A stretch of 64,000 nt of DNA. Source: an uncultured Oscillospiraceae bacterium (GTDB lineage: Bacteria > Bacillota > Clostridia > Oscillospirales > Acutalibacteraceae). The DNA lies in NCBI GenBank assembly GCA_900540865.1, contig UQHH01000003.1, forward strand, positions 1-64,000, written 5' to 3'. Of the stretch, positions 7,424-16,948 are shown piece after piece. Below the pieces are notes generated by a model that ran no database searches, was not told the DNA's origin, and saw nothing but the letters and a program-made list of their open reading frames with translations. Each line of letters starts with the position of its first letter. The first letter of the stretch is position 1. The translations under genes and the position numbers were made by a program.

Positions 7424-8857
7424 TCATATGCAGGAATCAAAAACCCGGGCAGCTTTCTCATAGCATTCGCCTAAATATACAACCCGTTTAGACAGCTCTC
7501 TCCGAAAGCCTTTATTCAATAGAGCTTTTCTGTCTTCCTCAAAAAAGTACCCACCTTGAAAATCCGTTACTTTTTGAAAGGCGGCTCCAACCGCCTGATA
7601 TGCTTCTCTAAAGCGCTCAATCATTGGTGAAATATCGGGGCACATTTCACACGCGCGGTTTAGATATTCCTGCATATAATGCAGGTTCGTCCCAATCTGA
7701 ACAATACAGCTCATATAAGTATCAAGGGGAGCCGGCAGCCTGCTTTCGTCCTGAAAATATGCGTCGTCAAGAAGTGAATCCGCCCACGCGTCAAACGCTT
7801 GTTTTCCAAAAACGATTTGTTGGGAATACAAACCTTGGGTTTCAGGCAAGCCGGCAAGCTTCGAACTGTTTTTCAGGGCTCCGCGGATACCGTCAGCAGC
7901 ACTGGGCGTACTGTTCTTATTTCCGATGAAAACCAGCCCGTCTGATTTCTCTAAACCGCCGCGTTTTTGAAAGTAATTTTTCGCCATGCATTCTTCATGC
8001 GGGCCGTCACTTTCCGGGTGAGGTTCATCGGTAAATTGCGACCATCCGATTAAAACCTCGCCGTTTTCATCATAGCCGAAGATAATCGAGCATATTGGGG
8101 GACCGACGATACCGAAGGTTAATACCGGTACGCCGTTGTCTATGGATTGCGTAATTTTACGGATATATTTTGATTTATTTTTTTGCAGCTCAGCCTTTGG
8201 AACGTACTCGTAGTCATAGCCGCAGGCCGTAAAAGCATTGTGAATGGGACTGATTGTATGATGGCATGCTCCTGAATATGAGTCATTATACTGCCATTTG
8301 GGATTTATCCACAGTTGCGTAAACAAATCACCCGAAGCTCCTGCAAAAAACAAAAAATCATAATTTTTATCCTCCCCCAGCGCGCTCATAATAGAACGCA
8401 TGCAGCTGGGAAACATAAAATTCTCTGTTTTGTTTTCATAAATTTTTTCTACGTTTGTAATAATCTTTCGAGTCAATTCAAATCCTCCCTTAATACTGAC
8501 ATCGATTGTGAGCGGTAGGAATCTTTTTAACAAACCTGCATTATTCTTTGCTTCTGACGGTATTACGCCATGAAACCGCACAAAAGCCTTTGAAAAGCTT
8601 TCAGGGGTTTCATAGCCATACTTTAAAGCGATATGCAAAACGGATTCATTTGTGTGCAGCAGCTCTTCTGCCGCAAGCGTCAGCCGCCGGTTGCGCACAT
8701 ATTCCCCGACCGAATGGCCTGTTATAACATAAAAAGCTTTTTGAAGGCTGCTTGCGGACGAAAAAACATGCTCCGCAACCGTATCAACAGACAAAGTGTT
8801 CATTAAATTTTCTTCAATAAAGTTAATCGATTTTTGCACGTCATTGATCCAACTCAT
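7424..8857 (-). CDS. AraC-type DNA-binding domain fused to a BtrH-like domain
   Basis: A 477-residue two-part protein. Residues 1-105 are an AraC/XylS double helix-turn-helix at the N-terminus (LSVDTVAEHVFSSASSLQKAF and the second helix in ETPESFSKAFVRFHG). Residues from about 145 to the end resemble the BtrH/C39-like family, which includes acyl transfer enzymes of butirosin synthesis; here it may be a ligand sensor. The fold assignment of the second half is tentative. AraC domains usually sit at the C-terminus, so the order is less common. Composition is more AT-rich than the neighbours, which suggests transfer. It is monocistronic. Confidence 0.75.
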   Translation of the reverse strand: MSWINDVQKSINFIEENLMNTLSVDTVAEHVFSSASSLQKAFYVITGHSVGEYVRNRRLTLAAEELLHTNESVLHIALKYGYETPESFSKAFVRFHGVIPSEAKNNAGLLKRFLPLTIDVSIKGGFELTRKIITNVEKIYENKTENFMFPSCMRSIMSALGEDKNYDFLFFAGASGDLFTQLWINPKWQYNDSYSGACHHTISPIHNAFTACGYDYEYVPKAELQKNKSKYIRKITQSIDNGVPVLTFGIVGPPICSIIFGYDENGEVLIGWSQFTDEPHPESDGPHEECMAKNYFQKRGGLEKSDGLVFIGNKNSTPSAADGIRGALKNSSKLAGLPETQGLYSQQIVFGKQAFDAWADSLLDDAYFQDESRLPAPLDTYMSCIVQIGTNLHYMQEYLNRACEMCPDISPMIERFREAYQAVGAAFQKVTDFQGGYFFEEDRKALLNKGFRRELSKRVVYLGECYEKAARVFDSCI

Positions 8858-8951
8858 TTTCTATCACCTCGTCTCAAATTATAGCAGAAGCCGTCTTGTT
8901 TTTTCCCGTCTTTTTCAATTTTAATTTGTCCGGTGTGCAGGCTTATAAACT

Positions 8952-8983
8952 AAAAAAGCCGACCGCTTTGCAGCAATCGACTT
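8952..8983 (-). terminator. Terminator of the nucleoside operon
   Basis: On the minus strand AAGTCGA pairs with TCGGCTT (with a G-T) and TTTTTT follows. It lies about 110 bases after the YczE-like gene, the last gene of the operon. The rest of the 8858-9096 gap is AT-rich without recognised elements. Confidence 0.6.
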
Positions 8984-9096
8984 CTTTCGGCAATATACGA
9001 ATATTTACGGTACAAAAAAGATTTTAACTGAAGCCAACAAAGTCTGAGCCCGCAATACATGCGGAAACTGAACCACCGTATGCGTTTACTAACAGC

Positions 9097-9747
9097 TTAC
9101 TCAGACGGCGCGCCGCCTGCCCACCGGTTGACAAGCTTACTGCAATGTGTAATGGTTGGGGCCATAATCGGGCCTACCGCCAGCATACCTAAAATTGTTC
9201 CTACAAACACGACGCCGCCCATCAGGAAGCCTCCCAACACCATAACGCCGTCAAAAATAATCCGTTCCCATCTGAGCGGGATTTTCGTCTTGGCGGAAAT
9301 CGTCTGGTTTAAAGCGTCTGAGGGGCCGATGCCAAATTCAGCGGATTGGTAAAGGCCCAGCCCGATTCCTATACCTAAGGTTCCGGCTATAATCACCACG
9401 ATACGAATGGCAAGGCCAGGCGAGGCTCCCATCCCCTGGTTCAGCAGTGAAATAAACATATCGCTGAAAAAGCCCAAAGAAAATGTATAAAGTATCGTTC
9501 CAATATTGATTAGCTTTCGGTTGAATATAAGGATAAGGAGGAAACAGGCCGCGTTAAACACATTCATGGCCATTCCGAAGCTTAAATGGAACACATTGCC
9601 AAGACCCTGTACAAAGGCTGTTACCGGGTCACTGCCCAAATTTGCCGTAACATAACAGGCGGCGCCAAACCCGCAAACCACGACTCCAACCATAATGACC
9701 AAGCACCGTACAACAATACTGCGTAAGGTATATTTTCCTTTCCCCAT
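9097..9747 (-). CDS. YczE/YitT-like membrane protein
   Basis: Integral membrane protein of about 216 residues with five or six hydrophobic segments. Features of the YczE/YyaS group are visible: an early GFGAACYVTANLGSDPVTAF and a second, related GIGLGLYQSAEFGIGPSDAL, suggesting an internal duplication. The frame opens with a TTG at 9753, but AAGGAAG lies six bases before the ATG at 9747. It is the last gene of the LacI-led nucleoside operon. YczE-type proteins have no agreed substrate; position here makes a role in moving a nucleoside or its products plausible, but this is inference. Confidence 0.8.
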   Translation of the reverse strand: MGKGKYTLRSIVVRCLVIMVGVVVCGFGAACYVTANLGSDPVTAFVQGLGNVFHLSFGMAMNVFNAACFLLILIFNRKLINIGTILYTFSLGFFSDMFISLLNQGMGASPGLAIRIVVIIAGTLGIGIGLGLYQSAEFGIGPSDALNQTISAKTKIPLRWERIIFDGVMVLGGFLMGGVVFVGTILGMLAVGPIMAPTITHCSKLVNRWAGGAPSE

Positions 9748-9839
9748 AGGCAACTTCCTTTGCTGTATGCTATCCCAAGCTATGCCGTTGACGAGCCTTC
9801 AAAGCTTATCCCCGGCATGCTTGGGAAACCTTTTGTATT

Positions 9840-10847
9840 TTACTTCTTTTCCAGTATGGCGTCAACAAAGCCGTCGATAAACCGCCGCCCGTCCAGATAT
9901 GTGGCAATACGGCAGTTCTGCTCTTTCCCCTGCCCGGTTTTAAGAATCTGGCGGCCGAAATAAGCGACTGTCTGCCCGCGGGAAAGAGCGCCCTCCAGCT
10001 CAATATCGATGTATACGGGGTCTGTATATTTACACAGGTCTTCCTCTACTGTCAAGGCCAGCGCGATGGCGTCATCCATCGGGAACCCGCCTAATTGGAA
10101 ATACTCGCGCCAAATATCGATATAAATGGGGAACTTATCAGCTATAAACTCCACTGCTTTATTCGAGCCCTGGTTTACAAGGTCCGCTATGTGGTCGCGT
10201 GTGAACATACCGCAGGCAAAGCGGTTGTCTTCACAAATATCCAGTGGCACGCAGGTGATTGGCATCCCGGAATTGAACACGATTTTTGCTGCCTCCGGGT
10301 CGGCCCAGATGTTGTATTCCGTAACGGGGGTAATGTTTCCCGGCGTTTGGAAGCACCCGCCCATAATATAGGCGTGCTTTATCTTCCGGGCAATGCCCGA
10401 ATCCGTCTGCAGCGCCAGGGCGATATTGGTCAGCGGGCCGGTCACTACCAAAGCAATTTCGCCGGGCCGCTCATTGAACGCCTGCACCAGGTAATCACTC
10501 GCTGCCATGCTTTCCGGCATTTTTGCGGGACGTTCTGCCGGCGTGTTGAATTTGTCCAGCCGGTCTCCAAACTTCCACCGGAGCTCGTCGTCAAAGTGGA
10601 CAGGGGACTCCAGGTCTTCAGCGGCCTGCGGATTGAGCGGCCCCTGCGCGCCGCTGTAAACCGGAATATCCGTGCGGCCGGCAATTTCCAGCGTGTTGAG
10701 CGCCACCCAGGAGGCCTGCTCAATACTGCCGCTTGCCCCGCAGGAGGTCGTTACGGCAAGTAAATTGATTTTGCTGTGAAAAGCGCCGTAAAGAACCGCC
10801 AGAATATCATCGCCGGCTGAATCAATATCTAAAATGACATCGACCAT
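9840..10847 (-). CDS. Nucleoside hydrolase (IUNH family)
   Basis: Cleaves the N-glycosidic bond of ribonucleosides to base and ribose. The calcium-binding N-terminal motif is present as DIDSAGDD (Asp 7, 9, 13, 14), a variant of the usual DTDPGxDD. VVTGPLTNIALAL, MGGCF and the later EYNIWADPEAA segment are all typical, and the C-terminal Asp (PMDDAIAL) that completes the metal site is there. 335 residues is the normal length. With a ribokinase and a BMP-type ABC transporter in the same operon, the job is breakdown of imported nucleosides. The base preferred cannot be told from sequence. Confidence 0.93.
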   Translation of the reverse strand: MVDVILDIDSAGDDILAVLYGAFHSKINLLAVTTSCGASGSIEQASWVALNTLEIAGRTDIPVYSGAQGPLNPQAAEDLESPVHFDDELRWKFGDRLDKFNTPAERPAKMPESMAASDYLVQAFNERPGEIALVVTGPLTNIALALQTDSGIARKIKHAYIMGGCFQTPGNITPVTEYNIWADPEAAKIVFNSGMPITCVPLDICEDNRFACGMFTRDHIADLVNQGSNKAVEFIADKFPIYIDIWREYFQLGGFPMDDAIALALTVEEDLCKYTDPVYIDIELEGALSRGQTVAYFGRQILKTGQGKEQNCRIATYLDGRRFIDGFVDAILEKK

Positions 10848-10861
10848 TTAAACACCTTCTT

Positions 10862-11299
10862 TTATTTTTTTCTCAGCTGCATGAACTCTACACGGATGCC
10901 GTCCGGGTCAATCAGCTGAACCCACGGCGCAAATTCATGCTCGATAACGGGGCTGACAAACTCTACGCCCTGAGCCTTGAGCGTATCGACAAACCGGTAA
11001 ATGTCATCTACCAAAAACGCCGTATGCGCCGCGCCGATTTGATTGGCCGGAACCGGGGCCTGCGGCCCCTTTCCTTCGGTATACTGGATAAATTCCAGCA
11101 TACATCCATAACCGACCAATTGTATGGGCTCAATGGCGCAGCCGGGGAAGCCCATACCCTGTGCGCACTCCTCCGGTGTTTCCACCCACCGGTCATAAAA
11201 TTGAAAGCCGAGTTTTTCATAAAACCCCTTCGATATATCCACATCCTTTACAGTAAAACCGATATGATGCAGGGACTGAATCCCCAAACCTTCCGACAT
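10862..11299 (-). CDS. VOC-family (glyoxalase-like) protein
   Basis: A 145-residue single-chain vicinal oxygen chelate protein with two beta-alpha-beta-beta-beta modules: LHHIGFTVKDVD at the start of the first, AAHTAFLVDDIY at the start of the second. Candidate metal ligands are the His in LHHIGF, the Glu in MLEFIQY, the His in AAHTAF and the Glu in VEFMQL, the pattern of the glyoxalase I group. AAAGGAG precedes the ATG. It sits between the permeases and the nucleoside hydrolase with short gaps. An enzymatic role in the pathway, for example isomerase or lyase, is likely but unproven; no reaction can be assigned. Confidence 0.85.
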   Translation of the reverse strand: MSEGLGIQSLHHIGFTVKDVDISKGFYEKLGFQFYDRWVETPEECAQGMGFPGCAIEPIQLVGYGCMLEFIQYTEGKGPQAPVPANQIGAAHTAFLVDDIYRFVDTLKAQGVEFVSPVIEHEFAPWVQLIDPDGIRVEFMQLRKK

Positions 11300-11334
11300 G
11301 TTTTACTCCTTTCCGCCCAAACGGGCCTTTTCTG

Positions 11335-12273
11335 CTAATCCTTTGGAACGACAGACGGAACGTAGGACTCCAGGTTTTCCCTTTCACCCCTGCGTTTTTT
11401 CCGAATGCCATAAACTACAAGCGCTAAGATGGTAGCCGCGTATGGCAGCATGGACAAAATTTGAACCGGCATATTTTCTGATTGAAGCCGAATAGCCGCG
11501 CCCTCCGCCGTACCAAAAATCATGGCGGCAATTGCGGTGCCTCCAATACGGCCGTTTCCGAAAATCGTAGCCGCCAACGCGATAAAGCCGCGGTCTGAAG
11601 TCATGTTATGACTATAGAGGCCCAAGGTGGAAATCGAAAGGAACGCGCCGCCAATGCCAGCGGTAAAACCGCTTATCATTAAAGTTGAGATTTTCACCCT
11701 CAAAGCGGAAATTCCAGCAGCCTTTGCCGCGGCTTCATTCTCACCAACCGCGCGCACCCATGACCCATATTGGGTCTTTTCCATGACATAGCGCAATACG
11801 AATACAAGAACAATGGTTATAAAGAACAGTACGCTTTGCCCGTTTAAAGCAGGGCCGATAACCGGGATATTTTCAAGGAACGGAATATCAACCACCGGCA
11901 GGGTGGGCATTCCCTTGGGCTTATAGGTTCCCGGTTCATTGAACCAGACGGTCATGAGCAGCAGGGTCAGGCCTGACGCAAACAGGTTTAACCCGATTCC
12001 GCCGATAATCTTATCGCATCCCAAATAAAAAATCATCAGGGCAAATAAGAAGGATACCAATAGAGAACACGCGATTCCGCCTAGCAGGCCGACCCACGCG
12101 CTTTGGGCCTGGAACCCGATTACCATGGAAAAGAAGGCGGATATGAGCATCATGCCCTCCATGCCGATATTGGTCGTCCGGGATTTTTCTGCAAACGCGC
12201 CGCCGATGGCCGTAATTAGTATAGGGGTCATCGTGCTCAAGGCAGTAGCTAAAAAGAGCTCCAGTTCCCTCAT
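11335..12273 (-). CDS. Nucleoside ABC transporter permease (second)
   Basis: Inner-membrane subunit, 312 residues, of a BMP-type ABC importer resembling Bacillus NupQ/YufQ. About nine hydrophobic segments; the EAAAKAAGIS segment is the cytoplasmic coupling loop contacting the ATPase, and TTNIGMEGMMLISAFF near the N-terminus is typical of the family. Its ATG overlaps the stop of the other permease by four bases, indicating translational coupling. Together the two permeases form the transport channel. Confidence 0.92.
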   Translation of the reverse strand: MRELELFLATALSTMTPILITAIGGAFAEKSRTTNIGMEGMMLISAFFSMVIGFQAQSAWVGLLGGIACSLLVSFLFALMIFYLGCDKIIGGIGLNLFASGLTLLLMTVWFNEPGTYKPKGMPTLPVVDIPFLENIPVIGPALNGQSVLFFITIVLVFVLRYVMEKTQYGSWVRAVGENEAAAKAAGISALRVKISTLMISGFTAGIGGAFLSISTLGLYSHNMTSDRGFIALAATIFGNGRIGGTAIAAMIFGTAEGAAIRLQSENMPVQILSMLPYAATILALVVYGIRKKRRGERENLESYVPSVVPKD

Positions 12274-13343
12274 ACGGCCGTCCCCCCTTTATGTTGTTTC
12301 TTAATTCTGAGCGCTTTGGGCCATTTCAGGTTTTGGCTGGTTACCAGCATAACGACGATACCCTGGATGAGGAATACCAAAGCAAAGGGAACGTCTGTAC
12401 TCATTTGCATGGTGGTGGCTCCGTTCATCAGCGTTCCATAGAATATCGCCGATATTAAAACACCGATTGGATGCAGGCCGCCGATGAGCGCCACTGTGAT
12501 GCCCAGCATACCATAGCCGGGAGAAAAACCTGAAATAAAGCGGTATTCAATGCCCATGGTGACTAAAGCGCCCGCCAGGCCGGCAAACGCGCCGCTTGAA
12601 AGCATAGAATAGAAAAGCACCTTTTTGTCATGGATGCCTTCCGTCTGGGAAAACAACGGGTTCATTCCGACCATGCGCACCTTCAAACCGCCCTTTGTAC
12701 GGTAAAAGAAGAAATAGACAGCCGCAATCAGGAGCAGTGCAATGATAATGCCCACGTTGATTTTGGTGGAGGGAATGAGCTGGGGAAGACGGAGCGAGCG
12801 GTCCAGGCGCACCGTTTCCGGCGCGCCAGAGTTGGGATTGCGCAGCGCCCCGTTTACCAAATACGCTGTCAGGAAGATAGCGATATTGGAGGACATGAGG
12901 GTCGTAACGATTTCATTGATTCCTAAAGAAATCTTCAGGATGGCAGGAATCAACACCCACAAAGCGCCGGCCAGGGTGCCGCCCAATAAAGCCAGGGTAA
13001 TGGTCAGGAATGGAGGCAGGGGGCTAAATATGGCTATTATGGCAGAAACCATGGCTCCCAAATACAGCTGCCCCTCTCCGCCCATGTTAAATGCTCCGGC
13101 CTTAAAACCAATCATAGAGGCAAGACCTGTCACAATCAATATCGTCGCGATTGAGATCATGTTGCCAAAATTATAAATATCTGTGAAAGAACTAAGCACA
13201 AAAGAGGAAAACGCTGTCAGCGGCTCTTTAGATATAAGAGCTATGGCTAAAATCGCCACAATAAAGCTCAGAATTACTGCGCTTATCTGACGGGAGGAGC
13301 TTTTCCATAATCGAGATATTGATTTAAACAACTTTTCTTTCAT
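12270..13343 (-). CDS. Nucleoside ABC transporter permease (first)
   Basis: Partner permease of about 357 residues, resembling NupP/YufP. It has about nine hydrophobic segments and the family segment GFKAGAFNMGGEGQLYLGA. The frame is open from a GTG at 13352, but AGGTG is placed for the ATG at 13343, which I chose. Its start overlaps the 3' end of the ATPase gene by about 20 bases, and its stop overlaps the next permease. This tight packing is what is expected for subunits of one complex. Confidence 0.92.
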   Translation of the reverse strand: MKEKLFKSISRLWKSSSRQISAVILSFIVAILAIALISKEPLTAFSSFVLSSFTDIYNFGNMISIATILIVTGLASMIGFKAGAFNMGGEGQLYLGAMVSAIIAIFSPLPPFLTITLALLGGTLAGALWVLIPAILKISLGINEIVTTLMSSNIAIFLTAYLVNGALRNPNSGAPETVRLDRSLRLPQLIPSTKINVGIIIALLLIAAVYFFFYRTKGGLKVRMVGMNPLFSQTEGIHDKKVLFYSMLSSGAFAGLAGALVTMGIEYRFISGFSPGYGMLGITVALIGGLHPIGVLISAIFYGTLMNGATTMQMSTDVPFALVFLIQGIVVMLVTSQNLKWPKALRIKKQHKGGTAV

Positions 13344-14889
13344 CTTGAACACCTAACATATATGGTCCGATGGTTCGTTCATCAGGCAATGCCCCGCTGA
13401 ATTCCTTCGTCAGGGAGCCGTCATACAGAACCATCACACGGTCGGATAATTCCAAAATTTCTCCAAGCTCCATTGAGATTAAAAGAATTGCCACGCCTTC
13501 GTCTCTCAATTTATTTAACTGGTTGTGTACAAACTCGATAGCGCCAATATCCAACCCGCGGGTCGGCTCTGCCGCCACCACGATTTTGGGATTTCGGGAC
13601 AACTCCCGGGCTAAAACTACCTTTTGGATGTTACCGCCGGAAAGGCGGCGGATAATCGTGCTGGGAAAAGCGTCGCGCACGTCATACTGCGCAATCAGCT
13701 CTTTTGTGCGCGCAATTACCTTTTTACGGTTTAAAACGAACTTTCCAAGGGTCGGGTCGTCCAGAAGCCCTGCCGCCACATTGTCCGCAATGTTGGAATA
13801 ACGGCTGGTTCCGCGCACCATCCGGTCCTCAGGAATCAATACGACGCCGTTTTTACGAAAGACAGACACAGGCTGCCCGGTCATGTTTTTACCGTCAATC
13901 ATCACCTGGCCGCTGTGGGGCTTTTGTATGCCTGTGACCAGGTTAATCAGTTCGGACTGGCCGTTTCCGGCCACGCCCGCAATGCCCAGGATTTCCCCCG
14001 CCCGCAGCTGGAAGCTGAAATCCTTCAGCTTATTGACGCCATGGACGTCAAAGGCGCCCAGGTTTTTACCCTCCAGCACTACGCCGCCCATTTTATGGAC
14101 AGTCTTCTCTTTGGGCGGGGTCGGTTCCTTTCCAATCATCAAGGTAGCCAGCTCATGCTGTGTAAAGGTTCCCCGCTCATGGGTAGAAATTTTTTTGCCG
14201 CGGCGGATAATGACGACCCTGTCGGCAATCTGCTCTACCTCGTTGAGGCGGTGCGTAATAAGGATTACGGACATGCCGTCGTCGGTCAGGCGCTTGAGCA
14301 CCTCAAAGAGCTTATCGACCTCACTGGCGGTAAGCACCGCCGTGGGTTCGTCCAAGATAAGGATTTTCACCTCTTTTGACAGCGCCCGCAGTATTTCCAC
14401 CCTTTGGCGCAGTCCTACAGACAGGTTAGACACCCGGTCGGTGGGATTGATTTGCAGGCCGTACCGCTGTGAAAGCTCCGCTACGATTTCGTTTTGTTTC
14501 TTGACATCGACCCGGTTAATTTTTTCTGTTTCTTCGTGTCCCAGAAACACATTTTCCGCCACAGTGAAGGACGGCACCAGCTTAAAATGCTGATGGACCA
14601 TACCAATGCCGTAATCAAGCGCATGGCGCGGATTTTCCAGCTTGACCGGCTTGCCTTCGATGATGATTTCACCTTCTTCCGGTATCAGAAGCCCAAAAAG
14701 ACAGTTCATCAGCGTGGATTTTCCGGCGCCGTTTTCGCCGCAGATTGCAAGCACCTCTCCGCGCTTTAAATCCAAGTCGATATGGTCCACCGCAACCTTA
14801 TCACCAAAGCGTTTTACTATCCCTTTGAATTCCGCCACGGGCTGCCCCGCCGGACTTTTATTCATCGTATTCATCTTCGTATTCATCAT
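13324..14889 (-). CDS. Nucleoside ABC transporter ATPase, two ABC domains
   Basis: A 521-residue ATPase with tandem nucleotide-binding domains, as in sugar and BMP-type importers (NupO/YufO, RbsA-like). Domain 1 has Walker A (GENGAGKST), signature LSVGLRQRVEI and Walker B ILILDEPTAVL. Domain 2 has a degenerate Walker A (GVAGNGQSE), signature LSGGNIQKV and AAEPTRGLD in place of the usual Walker B DEP, so domain 2 probably binds but hydrolyses poorly, as is usual in the family. It begins three bases after the BMP gene. No good ribosome site is seen, so the exact start among the early Met codons is uncertain. Confidence 0.94.
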   Translation of the reverse strand: MMNTKMNTMNKSPAGQPVAEFKGIVKRFGDKVAVDHIDLDLKRGEVLAICGENGAGKSTLMNCLFGLLIPEEGEIIIEGKPVKLENPRHALDYGIGMVHQHFKLVPSFTVAENVFLGHEETEKINRVDVKKQNEIVAELSQRYGLQINPTDRVSNLSVGLRQRVEILRALSKEVKILILDEPTAVLTASEVDKLFEVLKRLTDDGMSVILITHRLNEVEQIADRVVIIRRGKKISTHERGTFTQHELATLMIGKEPTPPKEKTVHKMGGVVLEGKNLGAFDVHGVNKLKDFSFQLRAGEILGIAGVAGNGQSELINLVTGIQKPHSGQVMIDGKNMTGQPVSVFRKNGVVLIPEDRMVRGTSRYSNIADNVAAGLLDDPTLGKFVLNRKKVIARTKELIAQYDVRDAFPSTIIRRLSGGNIQKVVLARELSRNPKIVVAAEPTRGLDIGAIEFVHNQLNKLRDEGVAILLISMELGEILELSDRVMVLYDGSLTKEFSGALPDERTIGPYMLGVQDERKVV

Positions 14890-14892
14890 AAA

Positions 14893-15966
14893 TTAATTAT
14901 TATCATAATAGCTCGCGGGCTTGATTTCCCCGGAGGTAATCTTCGCCTTAATATCTTCAATCTGGCTGCGAATATCTTCCGGAACCATTTCTTCGTCCAT
15001 TTCCAGGTCCATGCCCTTATTGCTGACATCACCTATAATGGTTTTGCCCAGTTCCAGCTTGCCTTCCTTCGCCTGAGAAATCGCATCAAATACGGTTTGA
15101 TCAACCGCCTTAATTACGCTGGCGGGAATAAAGCCTTCCTGCAGATGGTTCTGGTTGCTGTCGCTTCCCAGACCATAACGCTTCGCCTCTGCGGCGGCTT
15201 TCAGGACGCCAAGTCCGGCAGGCCCCGCGCATTGGTACACAACATCGGCGCCGTCATTGATAGCGGCCATTGCTGTATCGTAGCCTTTTTGAGGGTCGGT
15301 AAAGCTTCCGGCAAAGCGGGAATCAACCGTAATATTGGGGTCAATGTATTTGGCGCCGGCCTCATAGCCTGCAATAAAATCGCGGCCTACGGGAATATCC
15401 TCACCGCCTACAATGGCAACCCTGTTGCTGCCTGTGGCATTAGGGAACTTATCTGCGTTTTTCGTAATCAAAGCAGCCAACGCTCCCGCCAGGAAGGCGC
15501 CTTCGTTTTGCTTATAAACAATGCCGGTAACGTTATCGCCGTTTGATTCGGCATCAAAAATTATAAATGGCTTGTTCGGGAAGTCGGGGGCAATCTCTTC
15601 CAATGTGGTAGCTACCACGGTACCGCCGGTTACAATCAGGTTTACAGAATCGTTCTGCGCCGCTTCGCGCAAATTGCGGTCCCATGCCTGGGGGTCGTCT
15701 GTAGAAGCGGGGATGACCCTGACCTCACAGCCTAAACGGTCACGCGCCCACTCCAAACCGCGGTTGGCGGAATCCATAAAGCTTTCGTCGCCCAATTCAC
15801 CGGAAAGCGGGGCATAAACTACAAATTTATCGGCGCCGCCGGAGCTTATTCCACCGGAAGATGTATCTCCAGAGGAAGGGGCGGGAGTTTCGCCGCAGCC
15901 CACAAACAGAAACGTGCATAATAACACCGTCAGAATTAAACTAAAAATTCGATACGACTTTTTCAT
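14893..15966 (-). CDS. BMP-family nucleoside-binding lipoprotein
   Basis: Extracellular substrate-binding lipoprotein of the importer encoded by the following three genes. The signal peptide ends in a lipobox (FVGC) and is followed by a Ser/Gly-rich linker. The mature part has BMP/PnrA features such as ADKFVVYAPLSGELGDESF and VYQCAGPAGLGVLKAA. I start it at ATG 15966 (MKKSYRIF), nine bases after AAGGAA; an ATG at 15975 is also in frame. BMP proteins with known ligands bind purine nucleosides, and the nucleoside hydrolase and ribokinase in the operon support this. It is 64 bases after the ribokinase gene. Confidence 0.93.
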   Translation of the reverse strand: MKKSYRIFSLILTVLLCTFLFVGCGETPAPSSGDTSSGGISSGGADKFVVYAPLSGELGDESFMDSANRGLEWARDRLGCEVRVIPASTDDPQAWDRNLREAAQNDSVNLIVTGGTVVATTLEEIAPDFPNKPFIIFDAESNGDNVTGIVYKQNEGAFLAGALAALITKNADKFPNATGSNRVAIVGGEDIPVGRDFIAGYEAGAKYIDPNITVDSRFAGSFTDPQKGYDTAMAAINDGADVVYQCAGPAGLGVLKAAAEAKRYGLGSDSNQNHLQEGFIPASVIKAVDQTVFDAISQAKEGKLELGKTIIGDVSNKGMDLEMDEEMVPEDIRSQIEDIKAKITSGEIKPASYYDNN

Positions 15967-16030
15967 GTCATCCATTTCCTTTCTTCAATCAAACATATTT
16001 GTTATTTTGTCGTAAGCGCCAGTCAGGCAG

Positions 16031-16948
16031 TCAGCGGACAGAAGCCCGGCGCTTCTCTTCCCACATTTTCCGAAAAGCCGTCACCTCCTTCTTGGTTGGT
16101 ATAGAAGCGGACGCTCCTTTTCGGGAGACCGCGATAGAGGATGCGATTGACGCGTTTTCCAAAATTTTCTCTAAAGAGTCCCCTTGGAACAGCCCAGCCA
16201 CGAAGTAGCCGCAGAAGGTATCGCCTGCCGCGGTGGTATCGACGACCGGAACGTTGTAGATTCCATGGCGGATGCTTTGGCGGCTGTCCCGATAAATCAC
16301 CCCGTCTCTTCCCACTGTTAGTACCAACGTCGCGCGTGGATATTTACTATGTAAAGAGGTCAGAATTTCTTCATAATCTGTTTTTCCGGTAAGAGCCTTA
16401 CCTTCCAGTTCGTTGAGTATAAAGCAGTCTACCAGATGCAGCGGATAGTCAAACAGGTCCTGTGTTACAGGCGAAGGGTTAAACACAACCCGAATACCTC
16501 TTTCATGCGCCCTTTGAATCGCATAGCCTACGTTGCTAATCTCGTTCTGGAGCAACAGAAGGTCGCCTTGCCCAAACCGCGCGAGCGTCTGTTCTATATA
16601 AGCCCGCTCTATGGCGCCGTTAGCGCCTGCATAGACGATGATACTGTTCTGCCCCTTATGGTTCAACTGGATAATGGCATGGCCGCTGGGGAAATCCAAC
16701 TGCTGCATATAATCCACATGAACCTTTTCTCTTTTCAACAAACCGATTAAATCTGCTCCGTCCGCTCCCACTGCTCCGGCATGGTAAACAGGGATTCCGG
16801 CCCGGGCTATGGCAATGGATTGATTGAAGCCTTTTCCTCCTAAAAAAATTTCAAATTTTTTAGCGGAAATGGTTTCCCCCGCGCTTACAAATTCTTCTAC
16901 ATTATAAACACGGTCAACATTCAGAGATCCCAAACTTAATATCTTCAC
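16031..16948 (-). CDS. Ribokinase-like PfkB-family sugar kinase
   Basis: About 305 residues. The PfkB signature regions are intact: GGKGFNQSIAIARAG early and DTTAAGDTFCGYFVAGL near the C-terminus, with the catalytic Asp in AAGD and the anion hole around it. A GTG at 16948, preceded by AGAGGG, fits the family N-terminus (KILSLGSLNVDR); an upstream ATG at 17014 lies inside lacI and is less likely. The start overlaps the repressor gene by 35 bases. Phosphorylating ribose freed by the nucleoside hydrolase would feed the pentose phosphate pathway, where rpiB (25.3 kb) acts. Confidence 0.9.
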   Translation of the reverse strand: MKILSLGSLNVDRVYNVEEFVSAGETISAKKFEIFLGGKGFNQSIAIARAGIPVYHAGAVGADGADLIGLLKREKVHVDYMQQLDFPSGHAIIQLNHKGQNSIIVYAGANGAIERAYIEQTLARFGQGDLLLLQNEISNVGYAIQRAHERGIRVVFNPSPVTQDLFDYPLHLVDCFILNELEGKALTGKTDYEEILTSLHSKYPRATLVLTVGRDGVIYRDSRQSIRHGIYNVPVVDTTAAGDTFCGYFVAGLFQGDSLEKILENASIASSIAVSRKGASASIPTKKEVTAFRKMWEEKRRASVR

